NCBI GenBank assembly: GCA_005774595.1
Contig: VAUM01000042.1
Location: forward strand, 1-9,889
Direction: 5' to 3'
DNA length: 9,889 bases
Source: Actinomycetota bacterium
GTDB taxonomy: Bacteria; Actinomycetota; Coriobacteriia; Anaerosomatales; D1FN1-002
Below the pieces are notes generated by a model. It searched no databases. It was not told the origin of the DNA and was given only the letters and a program-made list of their open reading frames with translations. This document shows positions 1 to 7,250 of this stretch, in pieces (position 1 is the first letter of the stretch; the number at the start of each line of letters is the position of its first letter). A program made the translations under genes and the position numbers.

Positions 1-674
1 ACTCCACACAGTCCACGACGTACGGTGACAGGCTGGTCAGGTCGTGCCGGACGGAGGGGTCACCTGCCTCGACTCCGAGCAGACCGCGTATCAACCGCTG
101 GTACCAGGGCATGAAGTTGCACGCGAAGTCGACGGTCACCTTGGTCCGGCCTCCGCGCTCCTGTGCGACTCGCAGGAAGTCGATGACGGTCAGCGCGTAC
201 TTCTCGTACGAGATCCCCGTGCCGCGTGACTGGTAGAACTTGTGCCGACTCGCGGTCTGGAACGAGATCTTGATGAAGTCGGGCTCGGCCGACAGCAGCC
301 GTTCTACCGTCTCAGGAGAGCGGAGCGCGAGCCCGTTGGTGATCAGTAGGGTCTTGAGCCCCCGCTCGCGGGCGGCTCGCAGGAAGTCGAAGACGCGATC
401 GTCGAGCAGCGGCTCGTTGTAGTGGCTGAAGCAGACGTACTCGAACTCGGGATCGTCGGGGTCGACCTGGTCGAGCAGCCGCAGCACGGTCGCATCATCG
501 AGGCGCGCGCCCTTGTCCTCGAGCAGCGGGTACGCACAGAAGCTGCACGCCATGTTGCAGGCGAGCAGCGTCTCGATCTGCAGAACGGTGAAGCCGTACT
601 CGGACAGGCGGACCTTCGGGCGGTCCACCGCCGCAGCGGCCTCGATCAGCGGTGCTCCGATGGTGCGGGTGCTC
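1..674 (-). CDS. Radical SAM protein, C-terminus cut by the window edge
   Basis: Only the N-terminal 224 residues are present; the frame is open to the left edge. Visible in the translation: a CNMACSFC motif (Cx3Cx2C, Cys 40, 44 and 47) that would bind the 4Fe-4S cluster and S-adenosylmethionine; a YNEP motif near residue 86, where the family has its GGEP-like SAM-binding strand; and a TNG motif near 113. These define the first half of a radical SAM TIM barrel. Any C-terminal SPASM domain would lie outside the window. The start is uncertain. A CTG at 674 follows GGGAGG (680-685) with ideal spacing, whereas the next in-frame candidate, GTG at 706, has only a distant G run upstream. The gene lies 124 bp downstream of the aldolase fusion, in the same orientation, and may have its own promoter near 745. 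The substrate is unknown; the context suggests glycan or peptide modification. The family call is secure and the function is not. Confidence 0.85.
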
Positions 675-679
675 AGGGT

Positions 680-685
680 GTCCTC
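680..685 (-). promoter_or_regulatory. Ribosome binding site pointing to a CTG start
   Basis: On the minus strand GGGAGG ends five bases before an in-frame CTG at 674-672. It is the best Shine-Dalgarno sequence in this gap. It favours the non-standard CTG over the GTG at 706 as the start of the radical SAM gene. Confidence 0.45.
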
Positions 686-742
686 CCGGCCACGAGCGCA
701 CGCCACGAGCGTACGTCCATCCCCCCGAACGTGTCGACGGTC

Positions 743-751
743 ACACTAGCA
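743..751 (-). promoter_or_regulatory. Possible extended -10 promoter element for the left-edge radical SAM gene
   Basis: The minus strand reads TGCTAGTGT, which fits TGn-TAnnnT. No convincing -35 hexamer lies 16-18 bases upstream. It shares TGCTAG with the element in front of the other radical SAM gene at 8377-8385. Transcription would start near 736, giving a leader of about 60 nt to the CTG or about 30 nt to the GTG. Support is by eye only. Confidence 0.3.
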
Positions 752-798
752 TGTCGGCATCGGCGCGTCCCGCCTTGAGCGGATCTGGCCGGGAACGC

Positions 799-2508
799 CT
801 ACACGTAGTTCGCGATGCCCTTGTAGAAGCCCTCGTACGTCGTCGGCGTCAGGATGTGGACGCCTTCCCCGCCGCGGGCCTTCAGGAACTCGTCGATCTG
901 GCCGATGTAGCGGCGGTTCGCCTGGTGCATGGCCGCGATGAGCTCGCGGTCCTCGGTCTCCTCGGCCTCATGGTAGAAGAGCCACTCGCCCGACTCGCCG
1001 ACGCCAAGATAGCCATCCATACCCGCGGCGAAGACGCGCTCCGCGCCCATCACCGCCGCCACGCCCATGAGCAGCACGGACACCGTGCGACAGTTGCACG
1101 CGATGACGCCATCGGTCACGCCGAAGTCGGCCGTGGCCGAGTCGACGAAACGGATGGGCTCGTAGTCGCGCTGCGTGTACTCGCGGACGAGCGACTCGGG
1201 GATGTGCTCGGAGACCATGAGCACGGACTCCGGCGAGACCTCGCCGACGTAGCTCGTGAAGCGCAGCTTGTTCGAGAACGCGTGGTAGTCGGGCGTGAAC
1301 ATCCCGGCGAGGTGGTTCGCGGCGAGCACGACCGGGTCGTGGCGCTCGATGAACGCGAGGATCTCGTCGCGGTGCTCGGCGAGCGAGGGGCCGTTGCCGA
1401 GCACGAGGAAGTCGCGGCCCGCGTGACGGTCGAGGTACGGCACGGGGCCCGGGGCGGACGGGGCGCCCTGGTCGCCGGCGCCCACCGCCTCGCCCGAGAT
1501 GCCCGCGGCCACGATCTCGTCGACCAGCGCCTGCGAGAAGCCGACCGGGTCGCGGCGTCGCACCACCGTCAGCGCCCGCCAGATGTCCTCCATCGCGAAC
1601 TCCTGCATGTCGACCAGGCGCGCGGAGTAGTACGGGTGCACCTCGAAGAGGCCCGAGAGCATGTACGGCAGCGTGTAGCCCCAGCCGATCTGGCTTTGCA
1701 TCGGCGCGTAGTAGCGCGAGACCGCGTCGAGCACCGGGATGACGTTGAACTTGTCCGGCATCCGCTGCTGGAGCCACGCGACGATGATCTCGGTAGGCAG
1801 GTTGCCCGCCCCGCGGCCCATGCCGTACAGCGACGAGTCCACAATGTCGGCTCCCGCCTCGATCGCGGCGATCGTGTTGGCGAACGCCATCTGCAGCGAG
1901 TTGTGCGGGTGGAAGCCGACGCGCATCTCGCTGCGCAGCGGCAGCATCGGCTCCATCAGCTCAGGGATCGCGTCGGGGAACATCGAGCCGTAGGAGTCCG
2001 CCACGTAGATGTAGTCGATGCCCGAGCCCGCGAGCATCGCCGCGAGCTCCTCCTGCTCGGCCTTCGAGTAGCCCGAGTAGCCCATGGCCTGGAGCGAGGT
2101 CTCGTAGCCGATCGCCTTCCACTGCTGGAGCAGGACGAGCGCCGCGCGCATGTCGGTCTTGTGCGCGGCGAGCCGCACCATCGTCACGGGACTCTCATCG
2201 GCCGGCGCGAAGTCGCCGGGAGCGATCTTGCCGAAGTCCGCCATGATCGACACCTTCGCACCCGCGATGCCCTTCACGGTCTCGGCGATGAGCTCGTCGG
2301 GGGTGAAGCGCCACAGCCCGTGCTTCGCGGGGTCGAAGTGCGCCTCTGTGCCGCGGAAGCCGATCTCGAAGTAGTCGGCGCCGGCCTTGGACACCGCGCG
2401 GTACGTCTCGCGCACGAGCTTCGGATCGAAGAACCACTCGTTCAGGTAGCCGCCGTCGCGGATGGTGCAGTCGAGCAGCAGCGGGCGGCGGGCGGCGGGC
2501 TCGGTCAC
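799..2508 (-). CDS. DmpG/MhpE-like pyruvate aldolase fused to a DUF115/MptE-like domain
   Basis: The 569-residue protein has two domains. Residues 10-330 are an HMGL-like (DRE-TIM) aldolase barrel: the TIRDGGY motif (Arg17, Asp18) and the GFHPHNS metal-binding HxH (His200, His202), followed by GMGRGAGNLPTE (229-240), closely resembling 4-hydroxy-2-oxovalerate aldolase. Such enzymes reversibly join pyruvate to an aldehyde using a divalent metal. A Gly/Ala/Pro-rich linker (about 335-362) leads to a second domain with LGNGPSL (370-376), a motif of DUF115/MptE-like and flagellin-modifying Maf proteins. The gene starts with GTG, overlapping the stop of the cytidylyltransferase as GTGA, and AAGGAG lies seven bases upstream, so the two are probably translationally coupled. 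In this context the aldolase half could make a 2-keto-3-deoxy sugar acid and the second half could act in its transfer. The aldolase family is secure; substrate and the role of the C-terminal domain are inferred. Confidence 0.9.
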   Translation of the reverse strand: MTEPAARRPLLLDCTIRDGGYLNEWFFDPKLVRETYRAVSKAGADYFEIGFRGTEAHFDPAKHGLWRFTPDELIAETVKGIAGAKVSIMADFGKIAPGDFAPADESPVTMVRLAAHKTDMRAALVLLQQWKAIGYETSLQAMGYSGYSKAEQEELAAMLAGSGIDYIYVADSYGSMFPDAIPELMEPMLPLRSEMRVGFHPHNSLQMAFANTIAAIEAGADIVDSSLYGMGRGAGNLPTEIIVAWLQQRMPDKFNVIPVLDAVSRYYAPMQSQIGWGYTLPYMLSGLFEVHPYYSARLVDMQEFAMEDIWRALTVVRRRDPVGFSQALVDEIVAAGISGEAVGAGDQGAPSAPGPVPYLDRHAGRDFLVLGNGPSLAEHRDEILAFIERHDPVVLAANHLAGMFTPDYHAFSNKLRFTSYVGEVSPESVLMVSEHIPESLVREYTQRDYEPIRFVDSATADFGVTDGVIACNCRTVSVLLMGVAAVMGAERVFAAGMDGYLGVGESGEWLFYHEAEETEDRELIAAMHQANRRYIGQIDEFLKARGGEGVHILTPTTYEGFYKGIANYV

Positions 2509-3182
2509 GGCGTGTCTCCTTCATCGCGGTGCAGGCCGCGCTCCCAGATGAGCTCGGCGAAGGTGAAGTCGTCGGGCTCGTCGATGTCGTGCCCCTCGAG
2601 CCGGCCGACCACGCGCACGAACGGCGCGTCGCCAATCCGCCTCGCGCCTCCAGTGAACACCTCACGGCGGAACACGTAGAGGCCGGACTGCTCGAACAAC
2701 ACGGGCTCGAGGTCCTGCGTACGCGGGACCGGCGCCGCGAGGTCGTAGTTGAGCGGGCGGCCCTCGTACCAGGCGAAGCGGCGCTCCTCGAGCGCGGCGA
2801 AGGCCGAGTCGTGCCCGCCCTCCGTCACGGCCCGGACGCACTCGGACACGGTGGCGGCGCGCAGGAAGGGGCTCGTGATGTGCGCGAGGACGTAGACGTC
2901 CGCTTCGACGGCCTTCACGAACTCGCCGACGAAGTCCTGGACCTTGGCGTCGGAGGTGTCGAGCCACTCGGGGCGCTGCAGCCAGGTGTGCGGCACGCCG
3001 GGCTCGACGTAGGCCTCGATGGCGTCCGACGACGAGTACAGGTACGTCTCGTCGATCCCGGGCACCTCGGCCAGCGTGCGCAGGACGTGGTTGACGAGCG
3101 GCACGCCGCCGAGGGTGCGGACGTTCTTGCCCGGCACACGCTCGCTGTTCAGCTTGCACGGCACGAAGCCCACGACGCGCAT
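2505..3182 (-). CDS. CMP-N-acylneuraminate cytidylyltransferase family protein
   Basis: The 225-residue length is normal for this nucleotidyltransferase family, which activates 3-deoxy-2-keto sugar acids with CTP to give CMP-sugars. Visible motifs: PCKLNSERVPGKN (8-20), the CTP-binding signature related to the usual PARxGSKxxPxKN; HITSPFLR (101-108); FEQSGLYVFRREVF (163-176); and DIDEPDDF (199-206), an acidic metal/sugar-site motif. Starting at ATG 3182, it follows the stop of the GT-B-like gene by five bases, with GGAGGGG just before that stop. Its own stop overlaps the GTG of the aldolase fusion. The product would be cytoplasmic and supply a CMP-sugar to a transferase. Whether the substrate is a sialic, pseudaminic, legionaminic or other ulosonic acid cannot be read here. 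No NeuB-type synthase or NeuC-type epimerase is visible in the window. Confidence 0.9.
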   Translation of the reverse strand: MRVVGFVPCKLNSERVPGKNVRTLGGVPLVNHVLRTLAEVPGIDETYLYSSSDAIEAYVEPGVPHTWLQRPEWLDTSDAKVQDFVGEFVKAVEADVYVLAHITSPFLRAATVSECVRAVTEGGHDSAFAALEERRFAWYEGRPLNYDLAAPVPRTQDLEPVLFEQSGLYVFRREVFTGGARRIGDAPFVRVVGRLEGHDIDEPDDFTFAELIWERGLHRDEGDTP

Positions 3183-3187
3183 GCCCG

Positions 3188-5098
3188 TCAGCCCCTCCCT
3201 CGGTCGAACGACTCGCGCACGAACCGCACGAGCGCATCGAAGTACTCCTCGCCGTAATCATACGGGGACAGCTCGGCGTCCGTCGGCGGGCCGCCCGACT
3301 CGACGCGGGCGCGGACCCAGGCCAGCGCTTCGGCGAGACGCTCCTCGTCATCCACGTAACAGACCGGCCAGCAGCCCTCGGCCGTGCCGTCGAACGCGGG
3401 CGTGCGGAAGTGGTCGTACCTGGCCCACTTGTCCCACAAGAGCACGGGGATACGGTTGAGCAGCGCCTCGTCGATGGCGGTCGATGAGTAGCTGACCAGC
3501 AGGTCCGTCGCGGCAAGCGCACCGGCGAAAGGACCGCTGCTGTCGATCGTGTACCGGTCCGACTCGGGCAGCAGACCGCGCAACTCATGGTCCGTGAGCA
3601 CGAAACCGGGGTGGACGCGCAGCAGCAGGTGGGCGCCGGGCAAGCGATCCATCGCGAGCACGAGCGCGGAGACCCCCTCGATGAACTCGTCGATCGTCTC
3701 GACGTTGTGGAACCGCTCGCCCGAGCGCGCCTTCACGGTCACCGCGTGCGTGATCACGAACGCGTCCTCGCGCAAGCCGAGCGCCTTCTTCGCCGCCGGG
3801 CGGTCCTTGGGATCCGTCCGCGCGAACACGAGCGGGCCGGTCCGCACGCCTTCCGCGCGCACCCACGGGTAGCGTTCGCGGAAGTACCGCAGGTGCGCCT
3901 CCTGGACCGGAGTCGCGAGCGCGACGTGCGTGTACTCGGACAGCATGAAGCCGCGTGCGAGATTCAGCAGCTCGATCTCGTGCGTGTCGTCGACCGGGAC
4001 GGGATGGGATCCGTGGCTCACGAACAGCGACCGGCGCCCGAGCACGGCGGCGAGCTCACCCGCCACCGACATGCGGCCGAGCGCGACGGCGGAGACCAGC
4101 AACGCGTGCGGCACCCGGCGATACAGCTCGGCGAGTCCCGCGGAATCATCCAACATGCGCAGGAGCGCCGGCAGGTACGCCGCGGCTGCCTTCGCTTGCA
4201 GCAGGTCGCTCAACTCGACGCCGTGGTACAGGGTCTCGTCGCATGGCGCGAACGCCGAGGCCACGCACTCTGAGAGCGCTGCCCTCTCGGGGCCCGATGC
4301 GCGCGCGCCGAACCACGAGACCGCCACCGTCGCGGGCGGCAGGCCACGGCGCATCGCGCCCACGAACGTTCCCGCCACCGCCTTGTCCAGTGAGCCCTCG
4401 AAGTCCATCCCGAGGAACTCGAGGTCGGACAGACGGTCGCGGAGCGACTCGACGAGGGGCGCGAGATACCCACTCGCACGGGGCAGCATGACCACCTCTC
4501 GCCGCCGCAGCGCCCCGGCCACCAGGCTCGCCCAGACCCGCTGCGCCGGACGCGCGCGCGGCACCCGGTCGGCCGCCGGCCGCGCGTCGGCCGCGACCCC
4601 GCCGATGTCGACGAAGCGGCGTCCCGCGCCCTGCGCCCAGCGCCGGGCGAGACGGCCCGCATAGCGCTCGGTGTCGTCGATCATCAGCCGGCTGGTGCAA
4701 CCCGCCCCGACCGCAGCGTAGATCGCCGCGCCGGGCGCCACCTCTGCGGCGGCTACGATGACCTCGAGCGTCTTGGCGAGGTGGTTGTAGAGCATCCTGG
4801 CGTTGTGGCACAACTCGGTGGCGTACGCGACGGACACGCCGCGCTCGTCCGTGAAGCCCGACAGCGCCGCCCGCAACCGCTGCATCAGCGCCTCGCTGCC
4901 GCGCATCACACGCTCGTGAGCCGCGTTCGAGAAGTAGGGCACCGTCGAGTCCGCGTCGATCCCGCGCCACTTCAGCGCGAGCCGAGCCCTCGGCTCGAGT
5001 GCGACGACCCTGCATTCGGTGACAGGGATGCCGTCATTCGCCAGGGCCGCGAGCAGGCCGTCGATCTCGTCGTCGAACTCGATGAATGCAACGCGCAT
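3188..5098 (-). CDS. GT-B-like surface polysaccharide biosynthesis protein
   Basis: The 636-residue cytoplasmic-looking protein has no signal peptide. The C-terminal half carries the pattern of GT-B glycosyl- or glycerophosphotransferases of the capsule/teichoic-acid type: SHGSHPV (361-367), RVHPGF (494-499) and SYSSTAIDEALLNRIPVLL (536-554), the last being the typical nucleotide-sugar-side helix-turn of such folds. The first 350 residues form a separate, unrecognised region with little similarity to common domains, including a Cys/His-containing stretch (ELCHNARMLYNH, 95-106). The gene starts at ATG 5098 with GAGG four bases upstream and ends five bases before the cytidylyltransferase, so it belongs to the same operon. 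It is a candidate transferase for the CMP-activated sugar. The GT-B assignment rests on motif pattern rather than a database match, and acceptor and donor are unknown. Confidence 0.75.
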   Translation of the reverse strand: MRVAFIEFDDEIDGLLAALANDGIPVTECRVVALEPRARLALKWRGIDADSTVPYFSNAAHERVMRGSEALMQRLRAALSGFTDERGVSVAYATELCHNARMLYNHLAKTLEVIVAAAEVAPGAAIYAAVGAGCTSRLMIDDTERYAGRLARRWAQGAGRRFVDIGGVAADARPAADRVPRARPAQRVWASLVAGALRRREVVMLPRASGYLAPLVESLRDRLSDLEFLGMDFEGSLDKAVAGTFVGAMRRGLPPATVAVSWFGARASGPERAALSECVASAFAPCDETLYHGVELSDLLQAKAAAAYLPALLRMLDDSAGLAELYRRVPHALLVSAVALGRMSVAGELAAVLGRRSLFVSHGSHPVPVDDTHEIELLNLARGFMLSEYTHVALATPVQEAHLRYFRERYPWVRAEGVRTGPLVFARTDPKDRPAAKKALGLREDAFVITHAVTVKARSGERFHNVETIDEFIEGVSALVLAMDRLPGAHLLLRVHPGFVLTDHELRGLLPESDRYTIDSSGPFAGALAATDLLVSYSSTAIDEALLNRIPVLLWDKWARYDHFRTPAFDGTAEGCWPVCYVDDEERLAEALAWVRARVESGGPPTDAELSPYDYGEEYFDALVRFVRESFDRGRG

Positions 5099-5134
5099 AC
5101 GACCTCACAGCAGTCGCGCCGCACCCCACGAGTC

Positions 5135-5150
5135 CCGGCCAGCCGGCCGG
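5135..5150. repeat. Short GC-rich inverted repeat in a 71-bp intergenic gap
   Basis: CCGGCC and GGCCGG are separated by four bases, giving a possible 6-bp hairpin between the ligase gene and the GT-B-like gene. No T-run follows it on the minus strand, so it is not a clear terminator. It could modulate expression or stabilise mRNA, or be chance in GC-rich DNA. Confidence 0.3.
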
Positions 5151-5169
5151 TCCACCGCGATGCGGCCGC

Positions 5170-7101
5170 TCAGTACCAACCGATGATGCAGAACTGCACG
5201 AGCGCGAACAACGCACCGAGGTCCGCGCCCTTCACCTCGCTCCCGGCTAGGTAGCCGTCGCGAAGCCCGTCCAGGTAGGCGAGGTCGAAATAGTCCGGGT
5301 CGAGCACGTCACGGTAGGCGGCCTCGTCCATCACCTCCCGGAACAGGTGCGAGAGACCCGACCGGTACGTGGTCTCGGCGGCGAGCGAGAACCCCTCGAT
5401 CGTGTCGTAGAGATAGGCGTGCGGGCCCTCCTGCAGCGTCTCGTACGGGAACGGGATGCGGTTCTCGGCAACCCACTTGAGGGGGTACTTCGTGTGGTTG
5501 AGATCGAGGCCCCTGCCCCAGCTCTCCGGCGCCTTCGAGAGCACCTCGATGAGGCGCGCGTCGTTGTACGGCATCCGGGAGCTCTGGCCGCTGCGCTCCA
5601 TGGCGGCACGGAGCACCGCGACGGTCGAGCCCTGAGTGTGGAACGACAGGTACATCCGGATGTACCAGGAATAGATGGTCTCCGGCGTGATGCCCGCCAG
5701 CACCTCCGGCATGTACTCGCGGAACGGGTACGTGTACACGGCCGCCCGGCCTGCGTCCGTCAGCACGGGGGTGTGCCACGTCTCGGCGAAGGGCAGCCGC
5801 GGCCCGCCGTAGAACAGCGGGAACAGGAACGCCTCGAGCATGCCTGCGCGATCGGGCCAGTCGGTGCGGAACGGCACGCCCGGGCTCATCTCGCGGAAGA
5901 TGCGGAACACGCGGTCTCCCTCGAACGAGCCGTCGAGCACCTTGCCCAGGAACGACGGGCCGAACAGGTAGCAGTTCATCTTGTCGGCGTACTCGGTGAA
6001 CGCCTTCGAGGTGTGGAAGAACGTCCCGAACTGCGAGAAGCCGAAGTTGTGGAATGAGTCGGAGGCCTCGCCGTTCATGATCGTGCAACCGGGGCCCGCG
6101 ACGGACGTCAGCCCCTCGGCGAGCCTCGTCATGTTCAGCGACGACAGCGTGTAGAGCTGGCGCGACCGGCAGAACGGTGCGAGTCCCCGCATGATGTCGC
6201 CGGCGGCCGCGGTCGTATAGTCGAAGCGCACAATCTCGGGCTTGATGCCGAAGAACTCCGCGATCCGCCCCACCTTGTCGATCTCGAACCTGTTGATGAC
6301 GTCGGTCTGCGGCGAGTAGTGCATGCTGCCCGTCAGCATGCCGACGCTCGAGGGGCCGAGTTCGTTGGCGAGGATCCCCACGAGCAGCGACGAGTCCCAA
6401 CCGCTTGAGGCGGAAACCCACGTCGTGCCGCTGCGCGCGGCCCTCGCGAGCACGGAGTCGCGCAGCACCTGGTAGTAGCGCTCGAGATCGTCGGAGCCGT
6501 ACTCCTCGATCCGGAGCGGCACGAACTCCGCTTGGCGTCGGGAGACACCGCCTCCGCTCGAGATCGCGACGCTCTCGCCCACGCGGAGCCTCGTGACATC
6601 CGAGTAGATGGTCGTGCCCTTCGGCGTGTACCAGCCATACACGAGGAACAGGTGAGCGAGCATGCGCTGGTCGCGCTCGGGCGACTCGCCTGCCAGCACC
6701 TCGCCGACGTCGTTGGAGAACCTGAGCGTGTCGCCGCTCGAACGGACGAACAGGTCGAGCCTCGCGTAGCGGTCCAACACGACCTGCGCCTCGCGGGCGG
6801 CGTCGTCGACGACCACGGCGACGTACTGGCCTTCGAGCAGCTCCGCTACCTCCTCGGGACTGTGCCGGGCGAAGAGCTGCGCGAGGTGCTCGGAGTCATC
6901 GGCGGATGTCGTCCGGATCGACCCGTCGTCACGCCTGCTGTAGAAGACGTCGCCGAACAGGAACAGCCGCCTCGAAGGGCCGACCACGACCTCGGTGCGA
7001 TCGCCCGCGATGCGGAGCGTACGCCCGTCGTCGAACGTGACGAGATCGTTCAGGTCATCGCGACCGGACGTGCCTCGTGACAGCTCGAAGTAGACGCGCA
7101 T
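5170..7101 (-). CDS. Asparagine-synthetase-like ligase lacking the glutaminase cysteine
   Basis: The 643-residue protein is built like class B asparagine synthetase. The N-terminal 190 residues resemble the glutamine amidotransferase domain (VVLDRYARLDLFV at 107-119, FSNDVGEVL at 128-136), but the protein begins MRVYF, without the catalytic Cys2. It therefore probably cannot hydrolyse glutamine, as in beta-lactam synthetase and lasso cyclases. The synthetase domain has the ATP PP-loop SSGWDSS (232-238), a variant of SGGxDS, and NGEASDS (343-349), matching the family's GExSDE loop. It would adenylate a carboxylate and form an amide with ammonia or an amine. ATG 7101 follows GAGGAG by five bases, and that site overlaps the stop of the small upstream ORF. 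Possible roles are amidation of a sugar acid, joining an amine to a glycan, or peptide macrolactam formation. The fold is secure; the substrate is unknown. Confidence 0.85.
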   Translation of the reverse strand: MRVYFELSRGTSGRDDLNDLVTFDDGRTLRIAGDRTEVVVGPSRRLFLFGDVFYSRRDDGSIRTTSADDSEHLAQLFARHSPEEVAELLEGQYVAVVVDDAAREAQVVLDRYARLDLFVRSSGDTLRFSNDVGEVLAGESPERDQRMLAHLFLVYGWYTPKGTTIYSDVTRLRVGESVAISSGGGVSRRQAEFVPLRIEEYGSDDLERYYQVLRDSVLARAARSGTTWVSASSGWDSSLLVGILANELGPSSVGMLTGSMHYSPQTDVINRFEIDKVGRIAEFFGIKPEIVRFDYTTAAAGDIMRGLAPFCRSRQLYTLSSLNMTRLAEGLTSVAGPGCTIMNGEASDSFHNFGFSQFGTFFHTSKAFTEYADKMNCYLFGPSFLGKVLDGSFEGDRVFRIFREMSPGVPFRTDWPDRAGMLEAFLFPLFYGGPRLPFAETWHTPVLTDAGRAAVYTYPFREYMPEVLAGITPETIYSWYIRMYLSFHTQGSTVAVLRAAMERSGQSSRMPYNDARLIEVLSKAPESWGRGLDLNHTKYPLKWVAENRIPFPYETLQEGPHAYLYDTIEGFSLAAETTYRSGLSHLFREVMDEAAYRDVLDPDYFDLAYLDGLRDGYLAGSEVKGADLGALFALVQFCIIGWY

Positions 7102-7110
7102 CGGATCTCC

Positions 7111-7212
7111 TCACTCGGGTTGCCGCTCCGGATTCGAGTCTGGCACCGAGTTGTTTCGGCCGTGTGTCGCGCTCCCCGGGCAGCCGGAACGCGGGTCGGT
7201 GGGATTGTTCAT
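7111..7212 (-). CDS. Small ORF of 33 codons between a strong promoter and the ligase gene
   Basis: The predicted peptide begins MNNPTDPRSG and ends NPERQPE. It is very hydrophilic, with six Pro, five Asn and a single Cys (11); there is no signal peptide or membrane segment. Support for translation: a near-consensus promoter places the transcription start within about three bases of the ATG, as in leaderless mRNAs. By hand count the third codon position is richer in G+C (26 of 33) than the first and second (20 of 33 each), as expected for coding DNA here. The stop is embedded in the Shine-Dalgarno of the ligase gene (TGAGGAG), so translation of the two may be coupled. I do not recognise a family. 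It could be a regulatory leader peptide, a small protein, or a peptide substrate of the ligase. It could also be a non-functional ORF in a 5' leader. Confidence 0.5.
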   Translation of the reverse strand: MNNPTDPRSGCPGSATHGRNNSVPDSNPERQPE

Positions 7213-7221
7213 ACGCTGAAC

Positions 7222-7250
7222 ATTATATTGGCGCGGGCCCCGAGCGGCAA
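7222..7250 (-). promoter_or_regulatory. Strong sigma70-type promoter TTGCCG-N17-TATAAT
   Basis: On the minus strand TTGCCG (7250-7245) and a perfect TATAAT (7227-7222) are separated by exactly 17 bases. This AT-rich -10 box stands out against the GC-rich surroundings. The expected start, about seven bases downstream, falls at 7213-7215, next to the ATG at 7212. The promoter would drive the small ORF and the ligase, and probably the genes down to 799. The -35 lies in the loop of the hairpin at 7235-7271. Confidence 0.75.

Noticed and set aside
968..1777. Minus-strand frame of 269 codons inside the aldolase fusion
   Set aside because: It overlaps the fusion gene completely in another frame, is Arg/Gly/Pro rich and lacks motifs.
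652..2679. Plus-strand open frame of 675 codons
   Set aside because: It is antisense to the aldolase fusion and part of the cytidylyltransferase, both of which have clear family motifs. Its His/Arg/Val-rich translation is typical of a complement-frame shadow in high-GC DNA.
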